From: Pseudomonas lini
GTDB taxonomy: Bacteria; Pseudomonadota; Gammaproteobacteria; Pseudomonadales; Pseudomonadaceae
Direction: 5' to 3'
NCBI RefSeq assembly: GCF_030812475.1
Contig: NZ_JAUSSR010000008.1
Location: 248,001 to 312,000 of the forward strand
DNA length: 64,000 bases
The position numbers and the translations under genes are program-made. Shown in pieces: positions 8,560 to 18,078 of the stretch. The first letter of the stretch is position 1. Each line of letters opens with the position of its first letter. The notes under the pieces are model-generated. The model had not been told where the DNA came from. It saw only the letters and a program-made list of their open reading frames with translations, and made no database searches.

Positions 8560-11253
8560 TCAGGCGATCGGGCCACGCGGGTAGCGTTTGAGCTTTTCGA
8601 TCAGATCGGCGCCCGGAATCGGTCGATCGAACAGGTAGCCCTGACCGACGTCGCAACGGTGGCGCCGCAGGAAAGCCAGCTGCTCGGCCGTCTCGATGCC
8701 TTCAGCCACGACCTTGATTTTCAGATTGTGGGCCATGGCAATCACCGCGGAGGTGATTTCCATATCGTCCTGGTTGTCGGGGATTTCATGGATGAAGCTT
8801 CGATCGATCTTGATGATGTCGATCGGGAATTTTTTCAGGTAGCTGAGCGAGGAGTAACCGGTCCCGAAATCGTCCATGGCCAGGGTCAGGCCCAGGCGTT
8901 TGAGTTGGTCGAGCTGCAAATGGGTGTCTTCGGTGGCTTCGAGCAGCAGGCCCTCTGTCAATTCAAGCTCCAGCAGATTCGCCGGCAATGCTTCTTCCTT
9001 GAGGATACTGGCGATGGACGCCACCAGGTCCGGGTCTGAGAACTGTTTGGGCGACAGATTGATCGCCACCTGAAGATTGCCCAGGCCCGCGGCCGTCAGG
9101 TCCTTGCTCATGCGGCAGGCCTGGCGTGCGATCCATTTACCGATCGGGATGATCAGGCCGGTTTCTTCGGCGACGCTGATGAACTGATCCGGGCGGATCA
9201 TGCCTTTTTCCGGATGGTTCCAGCGCAGCAAGGCTTCCATCCCCAGCAGGCGACCGCTACGCAGGCAGAGCTTGGGCTGATAAAACACGTCCAGTTCGTT
9301 CTGGGTCAGGGCGCGGCGCAGGTTGTTTTCGACGAACAGCTTGTAGCTGGCCTCGGCGTTCAACGCTTCGGTAAACACCTGGACCTGATGTTTGCCATTG
9401 GCCTTGGCCTTGTGCAGTGCCAGCCCGGCGTTGCGCATCAGGGTCTGCGGGTCGCGCCCGTGCAGCGGCGCGCAGGCCAGCCCCACGGAACCGGTAACGC
9501 TGATCAATTGGTTGTCGACGAACATCGGCTTGTCGAGGGTCGCCAGCAACTGGTTGGCGACTTGCTGGCCTGCCGAGATGTCGGTGTTGTCCAGCAGCAC
9601 AGCGAATTCGTTGCTGGCAAAGCGCGCCAGACTGCCACTCGGGCTGAGGCTGTTGCGCAGCCGCCGGGCCAGGCTGATCAGCAACTTGTCACCGGTCTGA
9701 TGGCCAAGGCTGTCGTTGATCCGCTTGAAGTTGTCGATGTCCACCAGCAACAGGCTGATCGGCGTATCGCGGTCCCGGGCGAAGCGTTCATCGAGGTTGC
9801 GGATGAATGCCGGGCGGTTGCCGAGGTTGGTCAGGTTGTCGGTGTAGGCCAGGCGCTCGATGCGCTGCTGGGCAAGCTTGGTCTGGGTGATGTCTTCGTA
9901 GATGCCGATGTAATGGGTCAACTCGCGGTTGTCACCATAGACTTTGGAAATCGACAACTGACCCCAGTAGGGTTCGAGGTTTTTGCGCCGGCTTTTGAAT
10001 TCACCTTGCCAGCTGTTGCTCATGGTCAGCGCAGACGGGGCGTCAAACAACAGTTCGCTGAGGTTTGCCAGCGCCGGCAGTTCCGACAGTCGCTGGCCGT
10101 GGACTTCATCGGTGGTGTACTGAGTGATCTCGGTGAAGCTCGGGTTGACGTACTCCACCACACCGTCGCAATTGACCAGCAGGAAGGCGTTGGCGCTTTG
10201 TTCCACCGCACGCTGGAACAGGTGCAAGGCGCTGGTGGCGGTGCGGCGCTTGTGGTTGTTGATGACCTGGGCAAACTGATCCGCCAGCTCGCCCGCGAAG
10301 GCGATTTCATCCGACTGCCAGGGACGGGTCGTCCCGGTCTGTTCAAGACAGAGCACGCCGACGACCTGGCCATCGACACGAATACTGGCGTCGAGCATGG
10401 CATTCACGTCGCGCGGGCGCAGGCTTTCGGCCATTACCCGGGTGCGCGGGTCACGCATGGCGTTGTGGGCGTCAATGGCGCGGCTTCCATGCAGGGCTTC
10501 CATGTAATCGGGGAAGCCACTGACGTCGATCGACTCTGGCAGTTGATATTCCTGGGTGGCGCGGTGATAGGCCGAGATGGGCGAGAGTTGCGAACCTTCG
10601 AGGTTCCACAGGCTGGCGCAGTCGATTTCGTAGATCTCGCAGGCGCTACGGGTGATCAGTTGGGCCGCTTCATGCAGGGAGTTGTTGGAGCTGTAGCGTT
10701 GGCGGGTCAGCAGCAGGATCAGGTCTTGTTGGGCGCGCACCCGGTCCAGGTGCAGGAGTTGGTCCTGCTGGGCGCGCTGATTGAGTTCCAGCGCGATCTG
10801 CAGGCGCGAGTTCTGGGTTTCCAGATCCAGCGTCGTCAGTCGTTGTTCTTCCGCGAATAATCCGTCTGCGACCATCAGGTAGCCGCGCAGCAGGTGGCGA
10901 TTGTGCTGTCGGTAGGCTTCGCCGAGTTCGAGCAGGTTCAGGGAGCCTTTGGCGGTGTGCAGAGTATAGCGCACCAGGTAATGCGGGCTGGTACTGAGTT
11001 GCAATTGAATCGCGTCGTGCAGTCGATAGCGCGCTTCGGGCTCCATCAGGCTGGCGTAAGGCGAGTCGACCAGGGCACAAAGCTCCGTGGCCGGCTGACC
11101 AAACTGTCGTTCGCAATTGGGGTCCAGAAACAACAGCGCCCAGCTCGGTTCATTCAGCCGTTCGAAACGCAGCATGCCCAGCCGCGAGGGCACAGGCAAC
11201 TGCGTCACTACCTCGGCCACCATACGGCTGGCGGCATCGGGCTGGCTTTTCAT
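8560..11253 (-). CDS. PAS-GAF-PAS-GGDEF-EAL protein, probable c-di-GMP phosphodiesterase
   Basis: This is a predicted cytoplasmic c-di-GMP signalling protein of 897 residues with no evident membrane segment. Visible modules are a divergent PAS-like N-terminus (about 1-130), a GAF-like domain (187-332), PAS (342-457), GGDEF (462-627) and EAL (642-887). The GGDEF site reads ASNEF (546-550), so cyclase activity is unlikely. The EAL domain keeps EALLRW (673-678), DDFGTGYSS (794-802) and VAEGIE, so phosphodiesterase activity is likely. The ATG at 11253 is preferred to an upstream TTG at 11367; its ribosome site is weak. I cannot name an exact orthologue or its input signal. Confidence 0.9.
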   Translation of the reverse strand: MKSQPDAASRMVAEVVTQLPVPSRLGMLRFERLNEPSWALLFLDPNCERQFGQPATELCALVDSPYASLMEPEARYRLHDAIQLQLSTSPHYLVRYTLHTAKGSLNLLELGEAYRQHNRHLLRGYLMVADGLFAEEQRLTTLDLETQNSRLQIALELNQRAQQDQLLHLDRVRAQQDLILLLTRQRYSSNNSLHEAAQLITRSACEIYEIDCASLWNLEGSQLSPISAYHRATQEYQLPESIDVSGFPDYMEALHGSRAIDAHNAMRDPRTRVMAESLRPRDVNAMLDASIRVDGQVVGVLCLEQTGTTRPWQSDEIAFAGELADQFAQVINNHKRRTATSALHLFQRAVEQSANAFLLVNCDGVVEYVNPSFTEITQYTTDEVHGQRLSELPALANLSELLFDAPSALTMSNSWQGEFKSRRKNLEPYWGQLSISKVYGDNRELTHYIGIYEDITQTKLAQQRIERLAYTDNLTNLGNRPAFIRNLDERFARDRDTPISLLLVDIDNFKRINDSLGHQTGDKLLISLARRLRNSLSPSGSLARFASNEFAVLLDNTDISAGQQVANQLLATLDKPMFVDNQLISVTGSVGLACAPLHGRDPQTLMRNAGLALHKAKANGKHQVQVFTEALNAEASYKLFVENNLRRALTQNELDVFYQPKLCLRSGRLLGMEALLRWNHPEKGMIRPDQFISVAEETGLIIPIGKWIARQACRMSKDLTAAGLGNLQVAINLSPKQFSDPDLVASIASILKEEALPANLLELELTEGLLLEATEDTHLQLDQLKRLGLTLAMDDFGTGYSSLSYLKKFPIDIIKIDRSFIHEIPDNQDDMEITSAVIAMAHNLKIKVVAEGIETAEQLAFLRRHRCDVGQGYLFDRPIPGADLIEKLKRYPRGPIA

Positions 11254-11441
11254 GAGGGGAGACTCGCTTCGAAGGTGCTGGTCGCGCCGGGCTCGCGCCC
11301 TCTTTTCTGTTGCGTGACGCAAGGTTGCATCATTGCGCCACCGCCTGACAAGAGAGATGAAAGCCAAGTGCTATAAGAATGTGTCGGCAGGGAGCAGGAA
11401 TTCTGCAAGGGCGGTACGAAAGTAGTGTTCCAGCCCGTAAG

Positions 11442-11466
11442 GGTCGCAGCACGGCAGGCTGCGACC
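11442..11466. other. Hairpin after the PhoD-like gene
   Basis: GGTCGCAGC and GCTGCGACC form a perfect 9-bp stem with a 7-base loop, ten bases beyond the PhoD-like stop codon. There is no T tract in the minus direction, so I do not call it a rho-independent terminator. It may protect the 3' end of the message. Confidence 0.5.
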
Positions 11467-11475
11467 GGGAAGTTT

Positions 11476-12882
11476 TCAGCGCAATGGAATGTCGATTCTC
11501 TGCAACAGGTTGCCCGTCCTGCCGTGATAGCTGATGCAAATCTTTGCAGTTTCGATCACCAGATGGGCAAAGTTGTCCTGGCTGACCACCTCGCCGGCCA
11601 GCTCATGGCGATACTCGCCCGATTCGGTTTTGGCCAATGGCTGATCGAGAACGAAGCTGGAAACCTTGGCATAGGGCAACATTTTGCTGTTGCTCAGCGG
11701 CGATGACACCAGGGTGTGAATCTCGAATTCCGGGTCCTCGCTGTGGGTCATTCGGCTGACCAGCGAGCCATGCACGTCGCCCGAGACGATAAAGACGTTC
11801 CTGAGGCGGTGCTTGCGGATGGTTTCCAGCAGGCGCAGTCGTTGCTCGGGAAACCCTTTCCAGCCATCCTCAGCGCCTTTTATCAGGTCGGGGTACAGCA
11901 TTACGCTGGTGACCACGAACTTGACCCGGGCGGTGCTGTTGATCAGCCACTCGCACAGTGCGTGCTCCTGCTCTTGATCAATCATGCGTCGGTCATTGCC
12001 TGCGAGATTGCGCCGGGTGCGGCAATCGATGACGAACCATTCGATATCTCCCTCGGAAAACTGATACCAATATCGCTCGGATGCTGGATTGATCTGGCCG
12101 TTATCGAGCAGTGGGTGAGTCGGGCTGTGGCTGGCCTGATATAGCTCGTAAGCGAGCATTGCATTTTTATACATATAATCGTCACCAGGTTTTCTCCTGG
12201 CCGGCCAGTTGTCCTCTATTTCATGATCGTCAAGAATCATGTAAGTGGGAATTGTGGACATCAGCTGACTTATATTGGGTTGGGAAAAAGCCGTGCGATA
12301 TCTGACGAGCATTTGATTGAGCTCGCGGTCGGGAGCAATTGCGTTCAAGTCATCCAGATAAACCTGGTCGCCGATCATCAACATTGCGCTGACAGGAGGA
12401 TCACTTTGCTTTGCCAGCGTTGTGATCGAGGCGAAAATCCGGTCGCTGAGGTGCGGCAATATCGGTACTCCGCCAGTCAACTGCAGGTATCGGCACGAGC
12501 CGAAGATATAAGCGCGTGGTTGATTGGCTTCATCGGAAGGCGTGCGAAACTGGTAAATGTCCTGGGGCCATTGCAGTGGAAGCTCCGCGACTGTCTCCAG
12601 GGTATGCGCCGGGCTTGCAAGGCTGAACCAGCCGGCCTGGTATTCGTATTCAGTGTCGGCAACGAGATCATTGAGGGCAATGACCTGGGACATGTCGCGT
12701 ACGGATTCGAGTTTGGTAAAAACGCTATCCAGCCAACGTTGGTCTCCCCGCGGTCGATATCGGATACCGGCAAATGTCCGGGCGTTCATCTGGAACTTGC
12801 CACGCACAAAAATACGCACGTGGTTAATTGTCGTGTGGCCAATAATCGGGCCGACCGTTGGTTTGAACATACTAGAGTCCAT
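11476..12882 (-). CDS. PhoD-like metallophosphatase, no export signal
   Basis: The 468-residue product resembles PhoD-type alkaline phosphatases/phosphodiesterases, metal enzymes that cleave phosphate esters. Metal-site motifs are visible: GDQVYLDD (171-178), ILDDHEIEDNW (216-226) and VSGDVHGS near residue 355. Canonical PhoD proteins carry a Tat signal with a twin arginine. This one begins MDSSMFKPTVGPIIGHTTIN, with no signal, so a cytoplasmic site is likely and the substrate is unknown. The coding sequence is clearly richer in A and T than its neighbours (for example around 12160-12185), which hints at acquisition. The start could also be the ATG four codons later. It shares no operon with the flanking genes. 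Confidence 0.78.
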   Translation of the reverse strand: MDSSMFKPTVGPIIGHTTINHVRIFVRGKFQMNARTFAGIRYRPRGDQRWLDSVFTKLESVRDMSQVIALNDLVADTEYEYQAGWFSLASPAHTLETVAELPLQWPQDIYQFRTPSDEANQPRAYIFGSCRYLQLTGGVPILPHLSDRIFASITTLAKQSDPPVSAMLMIGDQVYLDDLNAIAPDRELNQMLVRYRTAFSQPNISQLMSTIPTYMILDDHEIEDNWPARRKPGDDYMYKNAMLAYELYQASHSPTHPLLDNGQINPASERYWYQFSEGDIEWFVIDCRTRRNLAGNDRRMIDQEQEHALCEWLINSTARVKFVVTSVMLYPDLIKGAEDGWKGFPEQRLRLLETIRKHRLRNVFIVSGDVHGSLVSRMTHSEDPEFEIHTLVSSPLSNSKMLPYAKVSSFVLDQPLAKTESGEYRHELAGEVVSQDNFAHLVIETAKICISYHGRTGNLLQRIDIPLR

Positions 12883-13035
12883 TCAGTGTTGCGCTTATCA
12901 ATCGACTATTGATTTGGCGCGCATCGTTAGAGTCGTCTCATCAAGACTATTGATTGGACCCTAAAAAATACTGGGCAGAAATGGACTGGAGTTGTGGGCG
13001 ATATCAGCCACAACTGTAGGAAGTAAAAACATCAG

Positions 13036-13066
13036 ACAAAAAAAAGCCCCGCCAAATGGGCGGGGT
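13036..13066 (-). terminator. Rho-independent terminator of aceEF
   Basis: Read on the minus strand, AACCCCGCC, a short loop and GGCGGGGC are followed by a run of about eight T residues. It lies about 75 bases after the aceF stop. A second hairpin without T tract (GGGCCCTCC / GGAGGGCC, 13107-13129) sits between the stop and this terminator. The remaining gap to 12883 shows only a short direct repeat. Confidence 0.88.
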
Positions 13067-13138
13067 TGAGGTACGAGCGTGGCGCTCGGAAAACGTGGAA
13101 CGCAACGGGCCCTCCGGTGAAGGAGGGCCGGTGGCGTG

Positions 13139-15097
13139 TTACAGCAGGATGGTGCGGATGTCCGCCAGCAGGGCGCTCAAACGCTGGGTGAAGCGTGCTG
13201 CAGCAGCGCCGTTGATCACTCGGTGATCGTAGGACAGCGACAGTGGCAGCATGAGTTTCGGCTGGAAGGCTTTGCCGTCCCAGACTGGCTGGATGGTTGC
13301 CTTGGAGACACCGAGGATTGCCACTTCCGGCGCGTTGACGATCGGCGTGAAGCCGGTGCCGCCAATGTGGCCGAGGCTGGAAATGGTGAAGCAGGCGCCT
13401 TGCATGTCGTCAGCGGTGAGCTTCTTGTCGCGGGCCTTGGCCGCCAGTACGGCTGCTTCGGCCGCCAGCTGCAACAGGCTCTTCTGGTCGACGTTCTTGA
13501 TGACCGGTACCAGCAGGCCATCTGGCGTATCGACCGCGAAACCGATGTTCACGTATTTCTTGCGGATGATCGCCTTGCCACTTGGTGCCAGCGAACTGTT
13601 GAAGTCCGGCAGCTCCTTGAGCATGTGCGCGCAGGACTTGAGCAGTAGCGGCAGGATGGTCAGCTTGACGCCGGCCTTTTCCGCGACGGCTTTCTGAGCG
13701 ACCCGGAAGGCTTCCAGCTCAGTGATATCAGCCGAATCGAACTGAGTCACGTGCGGAATGTTCAGCCAGCTGCGATGCAGGCTCGACGCGCCGATTTGCA
13801 TCAGGCGGGTCATTGGCACTTCTTCGATTTCGCCGAAACGGCTGAAGTCGACGACCGGAATCGGCGGGATGCCCGCGCCACCGGTTGCACCGCTCGCGGC
13901 GGCCGGTGCTTCCTTGGCCTTCTGCATCATGGCCTTGACGTAAACCTGCACGTCTTCCTTGAGGATGCGACCGTGCGGACCGCTGGCGCCGACCGCGTTC
14001 AGCTCGACGCCGAATTCACGAGCCAGCTGGCGAACAGCCGGGCCTGCGTGAACCTTGGCGCCGGGCTTGGCCGGTGCTGCAGCCGGTGCCGCGGGTGCCG
14101 CAGCAGCCGGCGCAGCGGCGGCTGGAGCTGGAGCTGGAGCTGGAGTGCCAGGAGCCGCAGCGGCAGCAGCGGCCGGAGCGGCAGCAGGCGCGGCGCCTTT
14201 GACTTTCAGTTTCAGGATCAGGTCGCCGGTACCGACTTCGTCGTCCAGCTTGATGGAAACGCTTTCCACCACGCCTGCGGCAGGCGATGGAATTTCCATG
14301 CTTGCCTTATCGGATTCCAGGGTGATCAGCGACTGGTCGGCTTCAACGGTGTCGCCGGCCTTGACCAGGACTTCGATGATCTTGGCCTTGCCCGCCGAAC
14401 CGATGTCCGGGACATGAATGTCCTGAACCGTGTCGGCAGCCGGGGCCGCCGGGGCCGCAGCGGCGGGTGCCGGAGCAGCGGCGGCAGGCGCAGCAGCCTG
14501 GGCAGGCGCGGCAGCAGCCGGTGCCGCAGCGCCCGCCACTTCCAGATCCAGAATCAGATCGCCAGTGCCGACTTCGTCGTTGAGCTTGACGCTGATGGCC
14601 TTGACCACGCCAGCGACAGGCGACGGGATTTCCATGCTGGCCTTGTCGGATTCCAGGGTGATCAGCGACTGATCAGCCTCGACGGTGTCGCCGACCTTGA
14701 CCTGGATCTCGATGATCTGGGCTTTGCCCGACGAACCGATGTCCGGCACGTGCACTTGCTGAACCGAAGCGGCAGCAGGCGCGGCGGCAGGTGCAGCAGC
14801 CGGTGCAGCTTCAGCCTTGGCAGCCGGCGCAGCAGCGGCAGGCGCAGGGGCCGCAGCAGCGGCACCTTCGACTTCCAGCTCCAGCAGTTCGTCGCCTTCT
14901 TTCAGGCGATCGCCCAGCTTCACTTTCAGGCTCTTGATGATGCCGGCTTTCGGCGCAGGCACTTCCATGCTCGCCTTGTCCGACTCAAGTGTCAGGATGC
15001 TCTGCTCGGCTTCGATACGGTCGCCGACCTTCACAAACAGTTCAATTACTTCACCTTCACCGCTGCCGATGTCAGGTACGCGAATGAGTTCGCTCAC
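13139..15097 (-). CDS. aceF: Pyruvate dehydrogenase E2, dihydrolipoyl acetyltransferase
   Basis: AceF forms the core of the pyruvate dehydrogenase complex and transfers acetyl groups to CoA in the cytoplasm. The 652 residues contain three lipoyl domains, each with ESDKASME around the lipoylated lysine. They are joined by Ala/Pro-rich linkers. A peripheral subunit-binding domain follows (AGPAVRQLAREFGVELNAV), then the catalytic domain ending in YDHRVINGAAAARF. The active-site His is in HRVING, with Asn where E. coli has Asp; as I recall, Azotobacter and Pseudomonas E2 also have Asn. It lies 11 bases downstream of aceE in one operon. No E3 gene is adjacent. Confidence 0.97.
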   Translation of the reverse strand: MSELIRVPDIGSGEGEVIELFVKVGDRIEAEQSILTLESDKASMEVPAPKAGIIKSLKVKLGDRLKEGDELLELEVEGAAAAAPAPAAAAPAAKAEAAPAAAPAAAPAAASVQQVHVPDIGSSGKAQIIEIQVKVGDTVEADQSLITLESDKASMEIPSPVAGVVKAISVKLNDEVGTGDLILDLEVAGAAAPAAAAPAQAAAPAAAAPAPAAAAPAAPAADTVQDIHVPDIGSAGKAKIIEVLVKAGDTVEADQSLITLESDKASMEIPSPAAGVVESVSIKLDDEVGTGDLILKLKVKGAAPAAAPAAAAAAAPGTPAPAPAPAAAAPAAAAPAAPAAAPAKPGAKVHAGPAVRQLAREFGVELNAVGASGPHGRILKEDVQVYVKAMMQKAKEAPAAASGATGGAGIPPIPVVDFSRFGEIEEVPMTRLMQIGASSLHRSWLNIPHVTQFDSADITELEAFRVAQKAVAEKAGVKLTILPLLLKSCAHMLKELPDFNSSLAPSGKAIIRKKYVNIGFAVDTPDGLLVPVIKNVDQKSLLQLAAEAAVLAAKARDKKLTADDMQGACFTISSLGHIGGTGFTPIVNAPEVAILGVSKATIQPVWDGKAFQPKLMLPLSLSYDHRVINGAAAARFTQRLSALLADIRTILL

Positions 15098-15108
15098 AGA
15101 GTGTCTCC

Positions 15109-17754
15109 TCAGCAGTCCAGTGGGTTGCGTTTTTCCGGGTTGATCCCGAACTTGGCGATGGCTTCAGACACCACTTTAGGTTCGATATCACCACGGTCAG
15201 CCAGTGCTTCCAGGGCTGCCAACACCACGAAATGACGGTCGACTTCGAAGAAGTGACGCAGCTTCTTGCGGCTGTCACTGCGGCCGAAACCGTCGGTGCC
15301 CAGGACTTTGAATTCCTTGGACGGGACCCACTGACGAATTTGCTCGGCGAACAGCTTCATGTAGTCGGTAGACGCGATGACCGGACCTTTACGGCCGTTC
15401 AGGCACTCTTCGACATAGCTCAGTTGAGGCTTCTGGCCCGGGTGCAGACGGTTGCTGCGCTCGACGGCCAAGCCATCGCGACGCAGTTCGTTGAAGCTGG
15501 TAACGCTCCAGACGTCAGCGCCGACGTTGAACTGTTCACGCAGGATCTTCGCCGCTTCACGGACTTCACGCAGGATGGTGCCGGAGCCCATCAGCTGAAC
15601 GTGGTGCGCCGCTTCGCGGGTGTCTTCTTCGAGCAGGTACATGCCCTTGATGATGCCTTCTTCGACACCGGCCGGCATGGCTGGCTGTTGGTAAGACTCG
15701 TTCATCACGGTGATGTAGTAGAAGACGTCCTGTTGCTGTTCGGTCATCTTCTTCATGCCGTCCTGGATGATCACCGCCAGCTCGTAGCCGTAGGTTGGAT
15801 CAAAGGTGCGGCAGTTCGGGATGGTGGCAGCCAGGATGTGGCTGTGACCGTCTTCGTGTTGCAGGCCTTCGCCGTTCAGCGTGGTCCGGCCTGCGGTACC
15901 GCCGATCAGGAAGCCACGGGTGCGGCTGTCGCCAGCGGCCCAGGCGAGGTCGCCGATACGCTGGAAACCGAACATCGAATAGAAGATGTAAAACGGCAGC
16001 ATCGGCTGGTTGTGGCTGGAGTACGAAGTACCGGCAGCGATGAAGGAGCTCATGGCGCCCGCTTCGTTGATGCCTTCTTCGAGGATCTGGCCTTTCTTGT
16101 CTTCCTTGTAGAACATCACCTGGTCTTTATCGACTGGCTCGTAGAGCTGGCCGACGGAGGAGTAAATGCCCAACTGGCGGAACATGCCTTCCATACCGAA
16201 GGTACGGGCTTCGTCCGGAATGATCGGGACGATGCGCGAACCGATTTCCTTGTCCTTGACCAGCTGCGCGAGGATCCGCACGAAGGCCATGGTGGTGGAA
16301 ATTTCACGGTCGCCCGAGCCGTCCAGGATTGCCTTGAGGGTATCCAGCGGTGGCGTCGGGATGTCGAAGCTCTTGGCGCGGCGCTGTGGCACGAAACCGC
16401 CCAGTGCAGTGCGGCGCTCGCTCAGGTAGCGGGCTTCGGCGCTGTTCGGCTCCGGCTTGAAGAACGGCAGGTTTTCCAGTTCTTCGTCCTTGACCGGAAT
16501 GTCGAAGCGATCACGGAACAACTTCAGGCTGTCGACATCGACTTTCTTGGTGTTGTGCGCAGTGTTTTTCGCTTCGCCAGCACCTGTGCCATAACCCTTG
16601 ATGGTCTTGGCCAGGATGACGGTCGGTTGTTCTTTGTGGTTGACCGCTTCGTGGTACGCCGCGTAGACCTTGTACGGGTCGTGGCCGCCACGGTTGAGCT
16701 TCCAGATCTCGTCGTCGGACAGATCGGCAACCATCGCCTTGAGTTCTGGCGAGTTGAAGAAGTGCTCACGCACGAATGCGCCGTCTTTGGCTTTGTAGTT
16801 CTGGTACTCGCCGTCGATGACTTCGTCCATGCGACGTTGCAGGATGCCGTCGACGTCCTTGGCCAGCAGTGGGTCCCAGAAACGGCCCCAGATGACTTTG
16901 GTCACGTTCCACTGCGCACCGCGGAACACGCCTTCGAGTTCCTGGATGATCTTGCCGTTGCCGCGAACCGGGCCATCGAGGCGCTGCAGGTTGCAGTTGA
17001 TGACGAAGATCAGGTTGTCGAGCTTCTCGCGGCCGGCCAGCGAGATCGCGCCCAGGGATTCCGGCTCGTCGCACTCGCCATCGCCCAGGAAGCACCAGAC
17101 TTTCTGCTTGCCTTCAGGGATGAAGCCACGGGCTTCCAGGTACTTCATGAAACGTGCCTGGTAGATCGCCTGGATCGGGCCCAGACCCATGGATACGGTC
17201 GGGAATTGCCAGAAGTCAGGCATCAGCCAAGGGTGCGGATAGGACGACAGGCCCTGACCGTCGACTTCCTGGCGGAAGTTGTTCATCTGGTCTTCGGTGA
17301 TGCGGCCTTCCATGAACGCGCGGGCGTAGACGCCTGGCGAGGTGTGGCCCTGGAAGTAGATCAGGTCGCCGCCGTGCTCGTCGGTCGGAGCCTGGAAGAA
17401 GTAGTTGAAGCCGATGTCATACAGGGTCGCACTGGAAGCGAAGCTGGAGATGTGACCACCCAGGTCAGAATCTTTCAGGTTCGTACGCATTACCATGGCC
17501 ATCGCGTTCCAGCGTACCAACGAGCGAATGCGGCGTTCCATGAACAGGTCGCCAGGCATGCGTGCTTCGTGGGTAACGGGGATGGTGTTGCGGTACGGCG
17601 TGGTGATGGCGTAAGGCAACTGCGAACCGCTGCGGGTCGCGAGTTCACCCATACGGGTCATCAGATAGTGAGCACGGTCTTCGCCTTCTTTGTCGAGAAC
17701 CGATTCCAGGGCGTCCAGCCATTCCTGGGTTTCGACGGGATCGAGGTCTTGCAT
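15109..17754 (-). CDS. aceE: Pyruvate dehydrogenase E1 (homodimeric type)
   Basis: AceE decarboxylates pyruvate with thiamine diphosphate and passes the acetyl group to the lipoyl arm of AceF. The 881 residues match the homodimeric gamma-proteobacterial E1 length (about 885). The ThDP motif is visible as FLGDGECDEPES followed by NCNLQRLDGPVRGNG around residues 220-265. The ATG at 17754 has a GGAG ribosome site about 10 bases upstream. The 383-base gap to glnE holds two operator-like dyads. The enzyme commits carbon to the TCA cycle and depends on thiamine, whose synthesis gene thiC is also in the window. Confidence 0.97.
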   Translation of the reverse strand: MQDLDPVETQEWLDALESVLDKEGEDRAHYLMTRMGELATRSGSQLPYAITTPYRNTIPVTHEARMPGDLFMERRIRSLVRWNAMAMVMRTNLKDSDLGGHISSFASSATLYDIGFNYFFQAPTDEHGGDLIYFQGHTSPGVYARAFMEGRITEDQMNNFRQEVDGQGLSSYPHPWLMPDFWQFPTVSMGLGPIQAIYQARFMKYLEARGFIPEGKQKVWCFLGDGECDEPESLGAISLAGREKLDNLIFVINCNLQRLDGPVRGNGKIIQELEGVFRGAQWNVTKVIWGRFWDPLLAKDVDGILQRRMDEVIDGEYQNYKAKDGAFVREHFFNSPELKAMVADLSDDEIWKLNRGGHDPYKVYAAYHEAVNHKEQPTVILAKTIKGYGTGAGEAKNTAHNTKKVDVDSLKLFRDRFDIPVKDEELENLPFFKPEPNSAEARYLSERRTALGGFVPQRRAKSFDIPTPPLDTLKAILDGSGDREISTTMAFVRILAQLVKDKEIGSRIVPIIPDEARTFGMEGMFRQLGIYSSVGQLYEPVDKDQVMFYKEDKKGQILEEGINEAGAMSSFIAAGTSYSSHNQPMLPFYIFYSMFGFQRIGDLAWAAGDSRTRGFLIGGTAGRTTLNGEGLQHEDGHSHILAATIPNCRTFDPTYGYELAVIIQDGMKKMTEQQQDVFYYITVMNESYQQPAMPAGVEEGIIKGMYLLEEDTREAAHHVQLMGSGTILREVREAAKILREQFNVGADVWSVTSFNELRRDGLAVERSNRLHPGQKPQLSYVEECLNGRKGPVIASTDYMKLFAEQIRQWVPSKEFKVLGTDGFGRSDSRKKLRHFFEVDRHFVVLAALEALADRGDIEPKVVSEAIAKFGINPEKRNPLDC

Positions 17755-17864
17755 GGCTTGCTCCAGGGCGGAAAGGCTTCCAGAATCGGTTGCCTGAGTT
17801 TGCGACTGGCCTTGTGGGCAGACGATATAAATTCTTGGATTGCCGAGAGGTAGTTCCGGCGGCG

Positions 17865-17931
17865 TGTAGTTTTACTACAAATCATCGGGCATTTCAGCCT
17901 TTCGAATGTATAGACGAGTAGTAAAACTACA
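17865..17931. promoter_or_regulatory. Two operator-like dyads upstream of aceE
   Basis: TGTAGTTTTACTACA (17865-17879) and AGTAGTAAAACTACA (17917-17931) are near-perfect dyads of the same type in inverse orientation. Their centres are 52 bp apart, about five helical turns. They contain TAGTnnnACTA, which fits the TNGTnnnACNA pattern recognised by FadR-subfamily GntR regulators such as PdhR. I infer a pyruvate-responsive or similar GntR site controlling aceEF. No regulator gene lies next to it, so the protein is unknown. Confidence 0.6.
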
Positions 17932-18078
17932 GATGAGTGGCTTGTCGCCTCCAGCTGCGTTGTGAGAATAATCGTTAAGGTTGGTCTTTTGCCAACCAGA
18001 AAAGGTGAAAGCTTGATGCTGTCTGCCAAAAATGAAGAAATTTCCGCTATTTCTAACCTTTGTTCGACAGTCGATCAG

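Noticed and set aside
9214..10860. A 548-codon frame opposite the GGDEF-EAL gene
   Set aside because: No motif or start signal. The minus-strand frame has PAS, GGDEF and EAL motifs throughout.
13751..15235. Gly/Ser/Arg-rich frame opposite aceF
   Set aside because: The repeats are the complement of the Ala/Pro linkers and lipoyl domains of aceF, not an independent protein.
15232..17853. An 873-codon open frame on the plus strand opposite aceE
   Set aside because: It mirrors aceE codon by codon, as long antisense frames do in high-GC DNA. It has no recognisable domain or ribosome site, while aceE is unmistakable.
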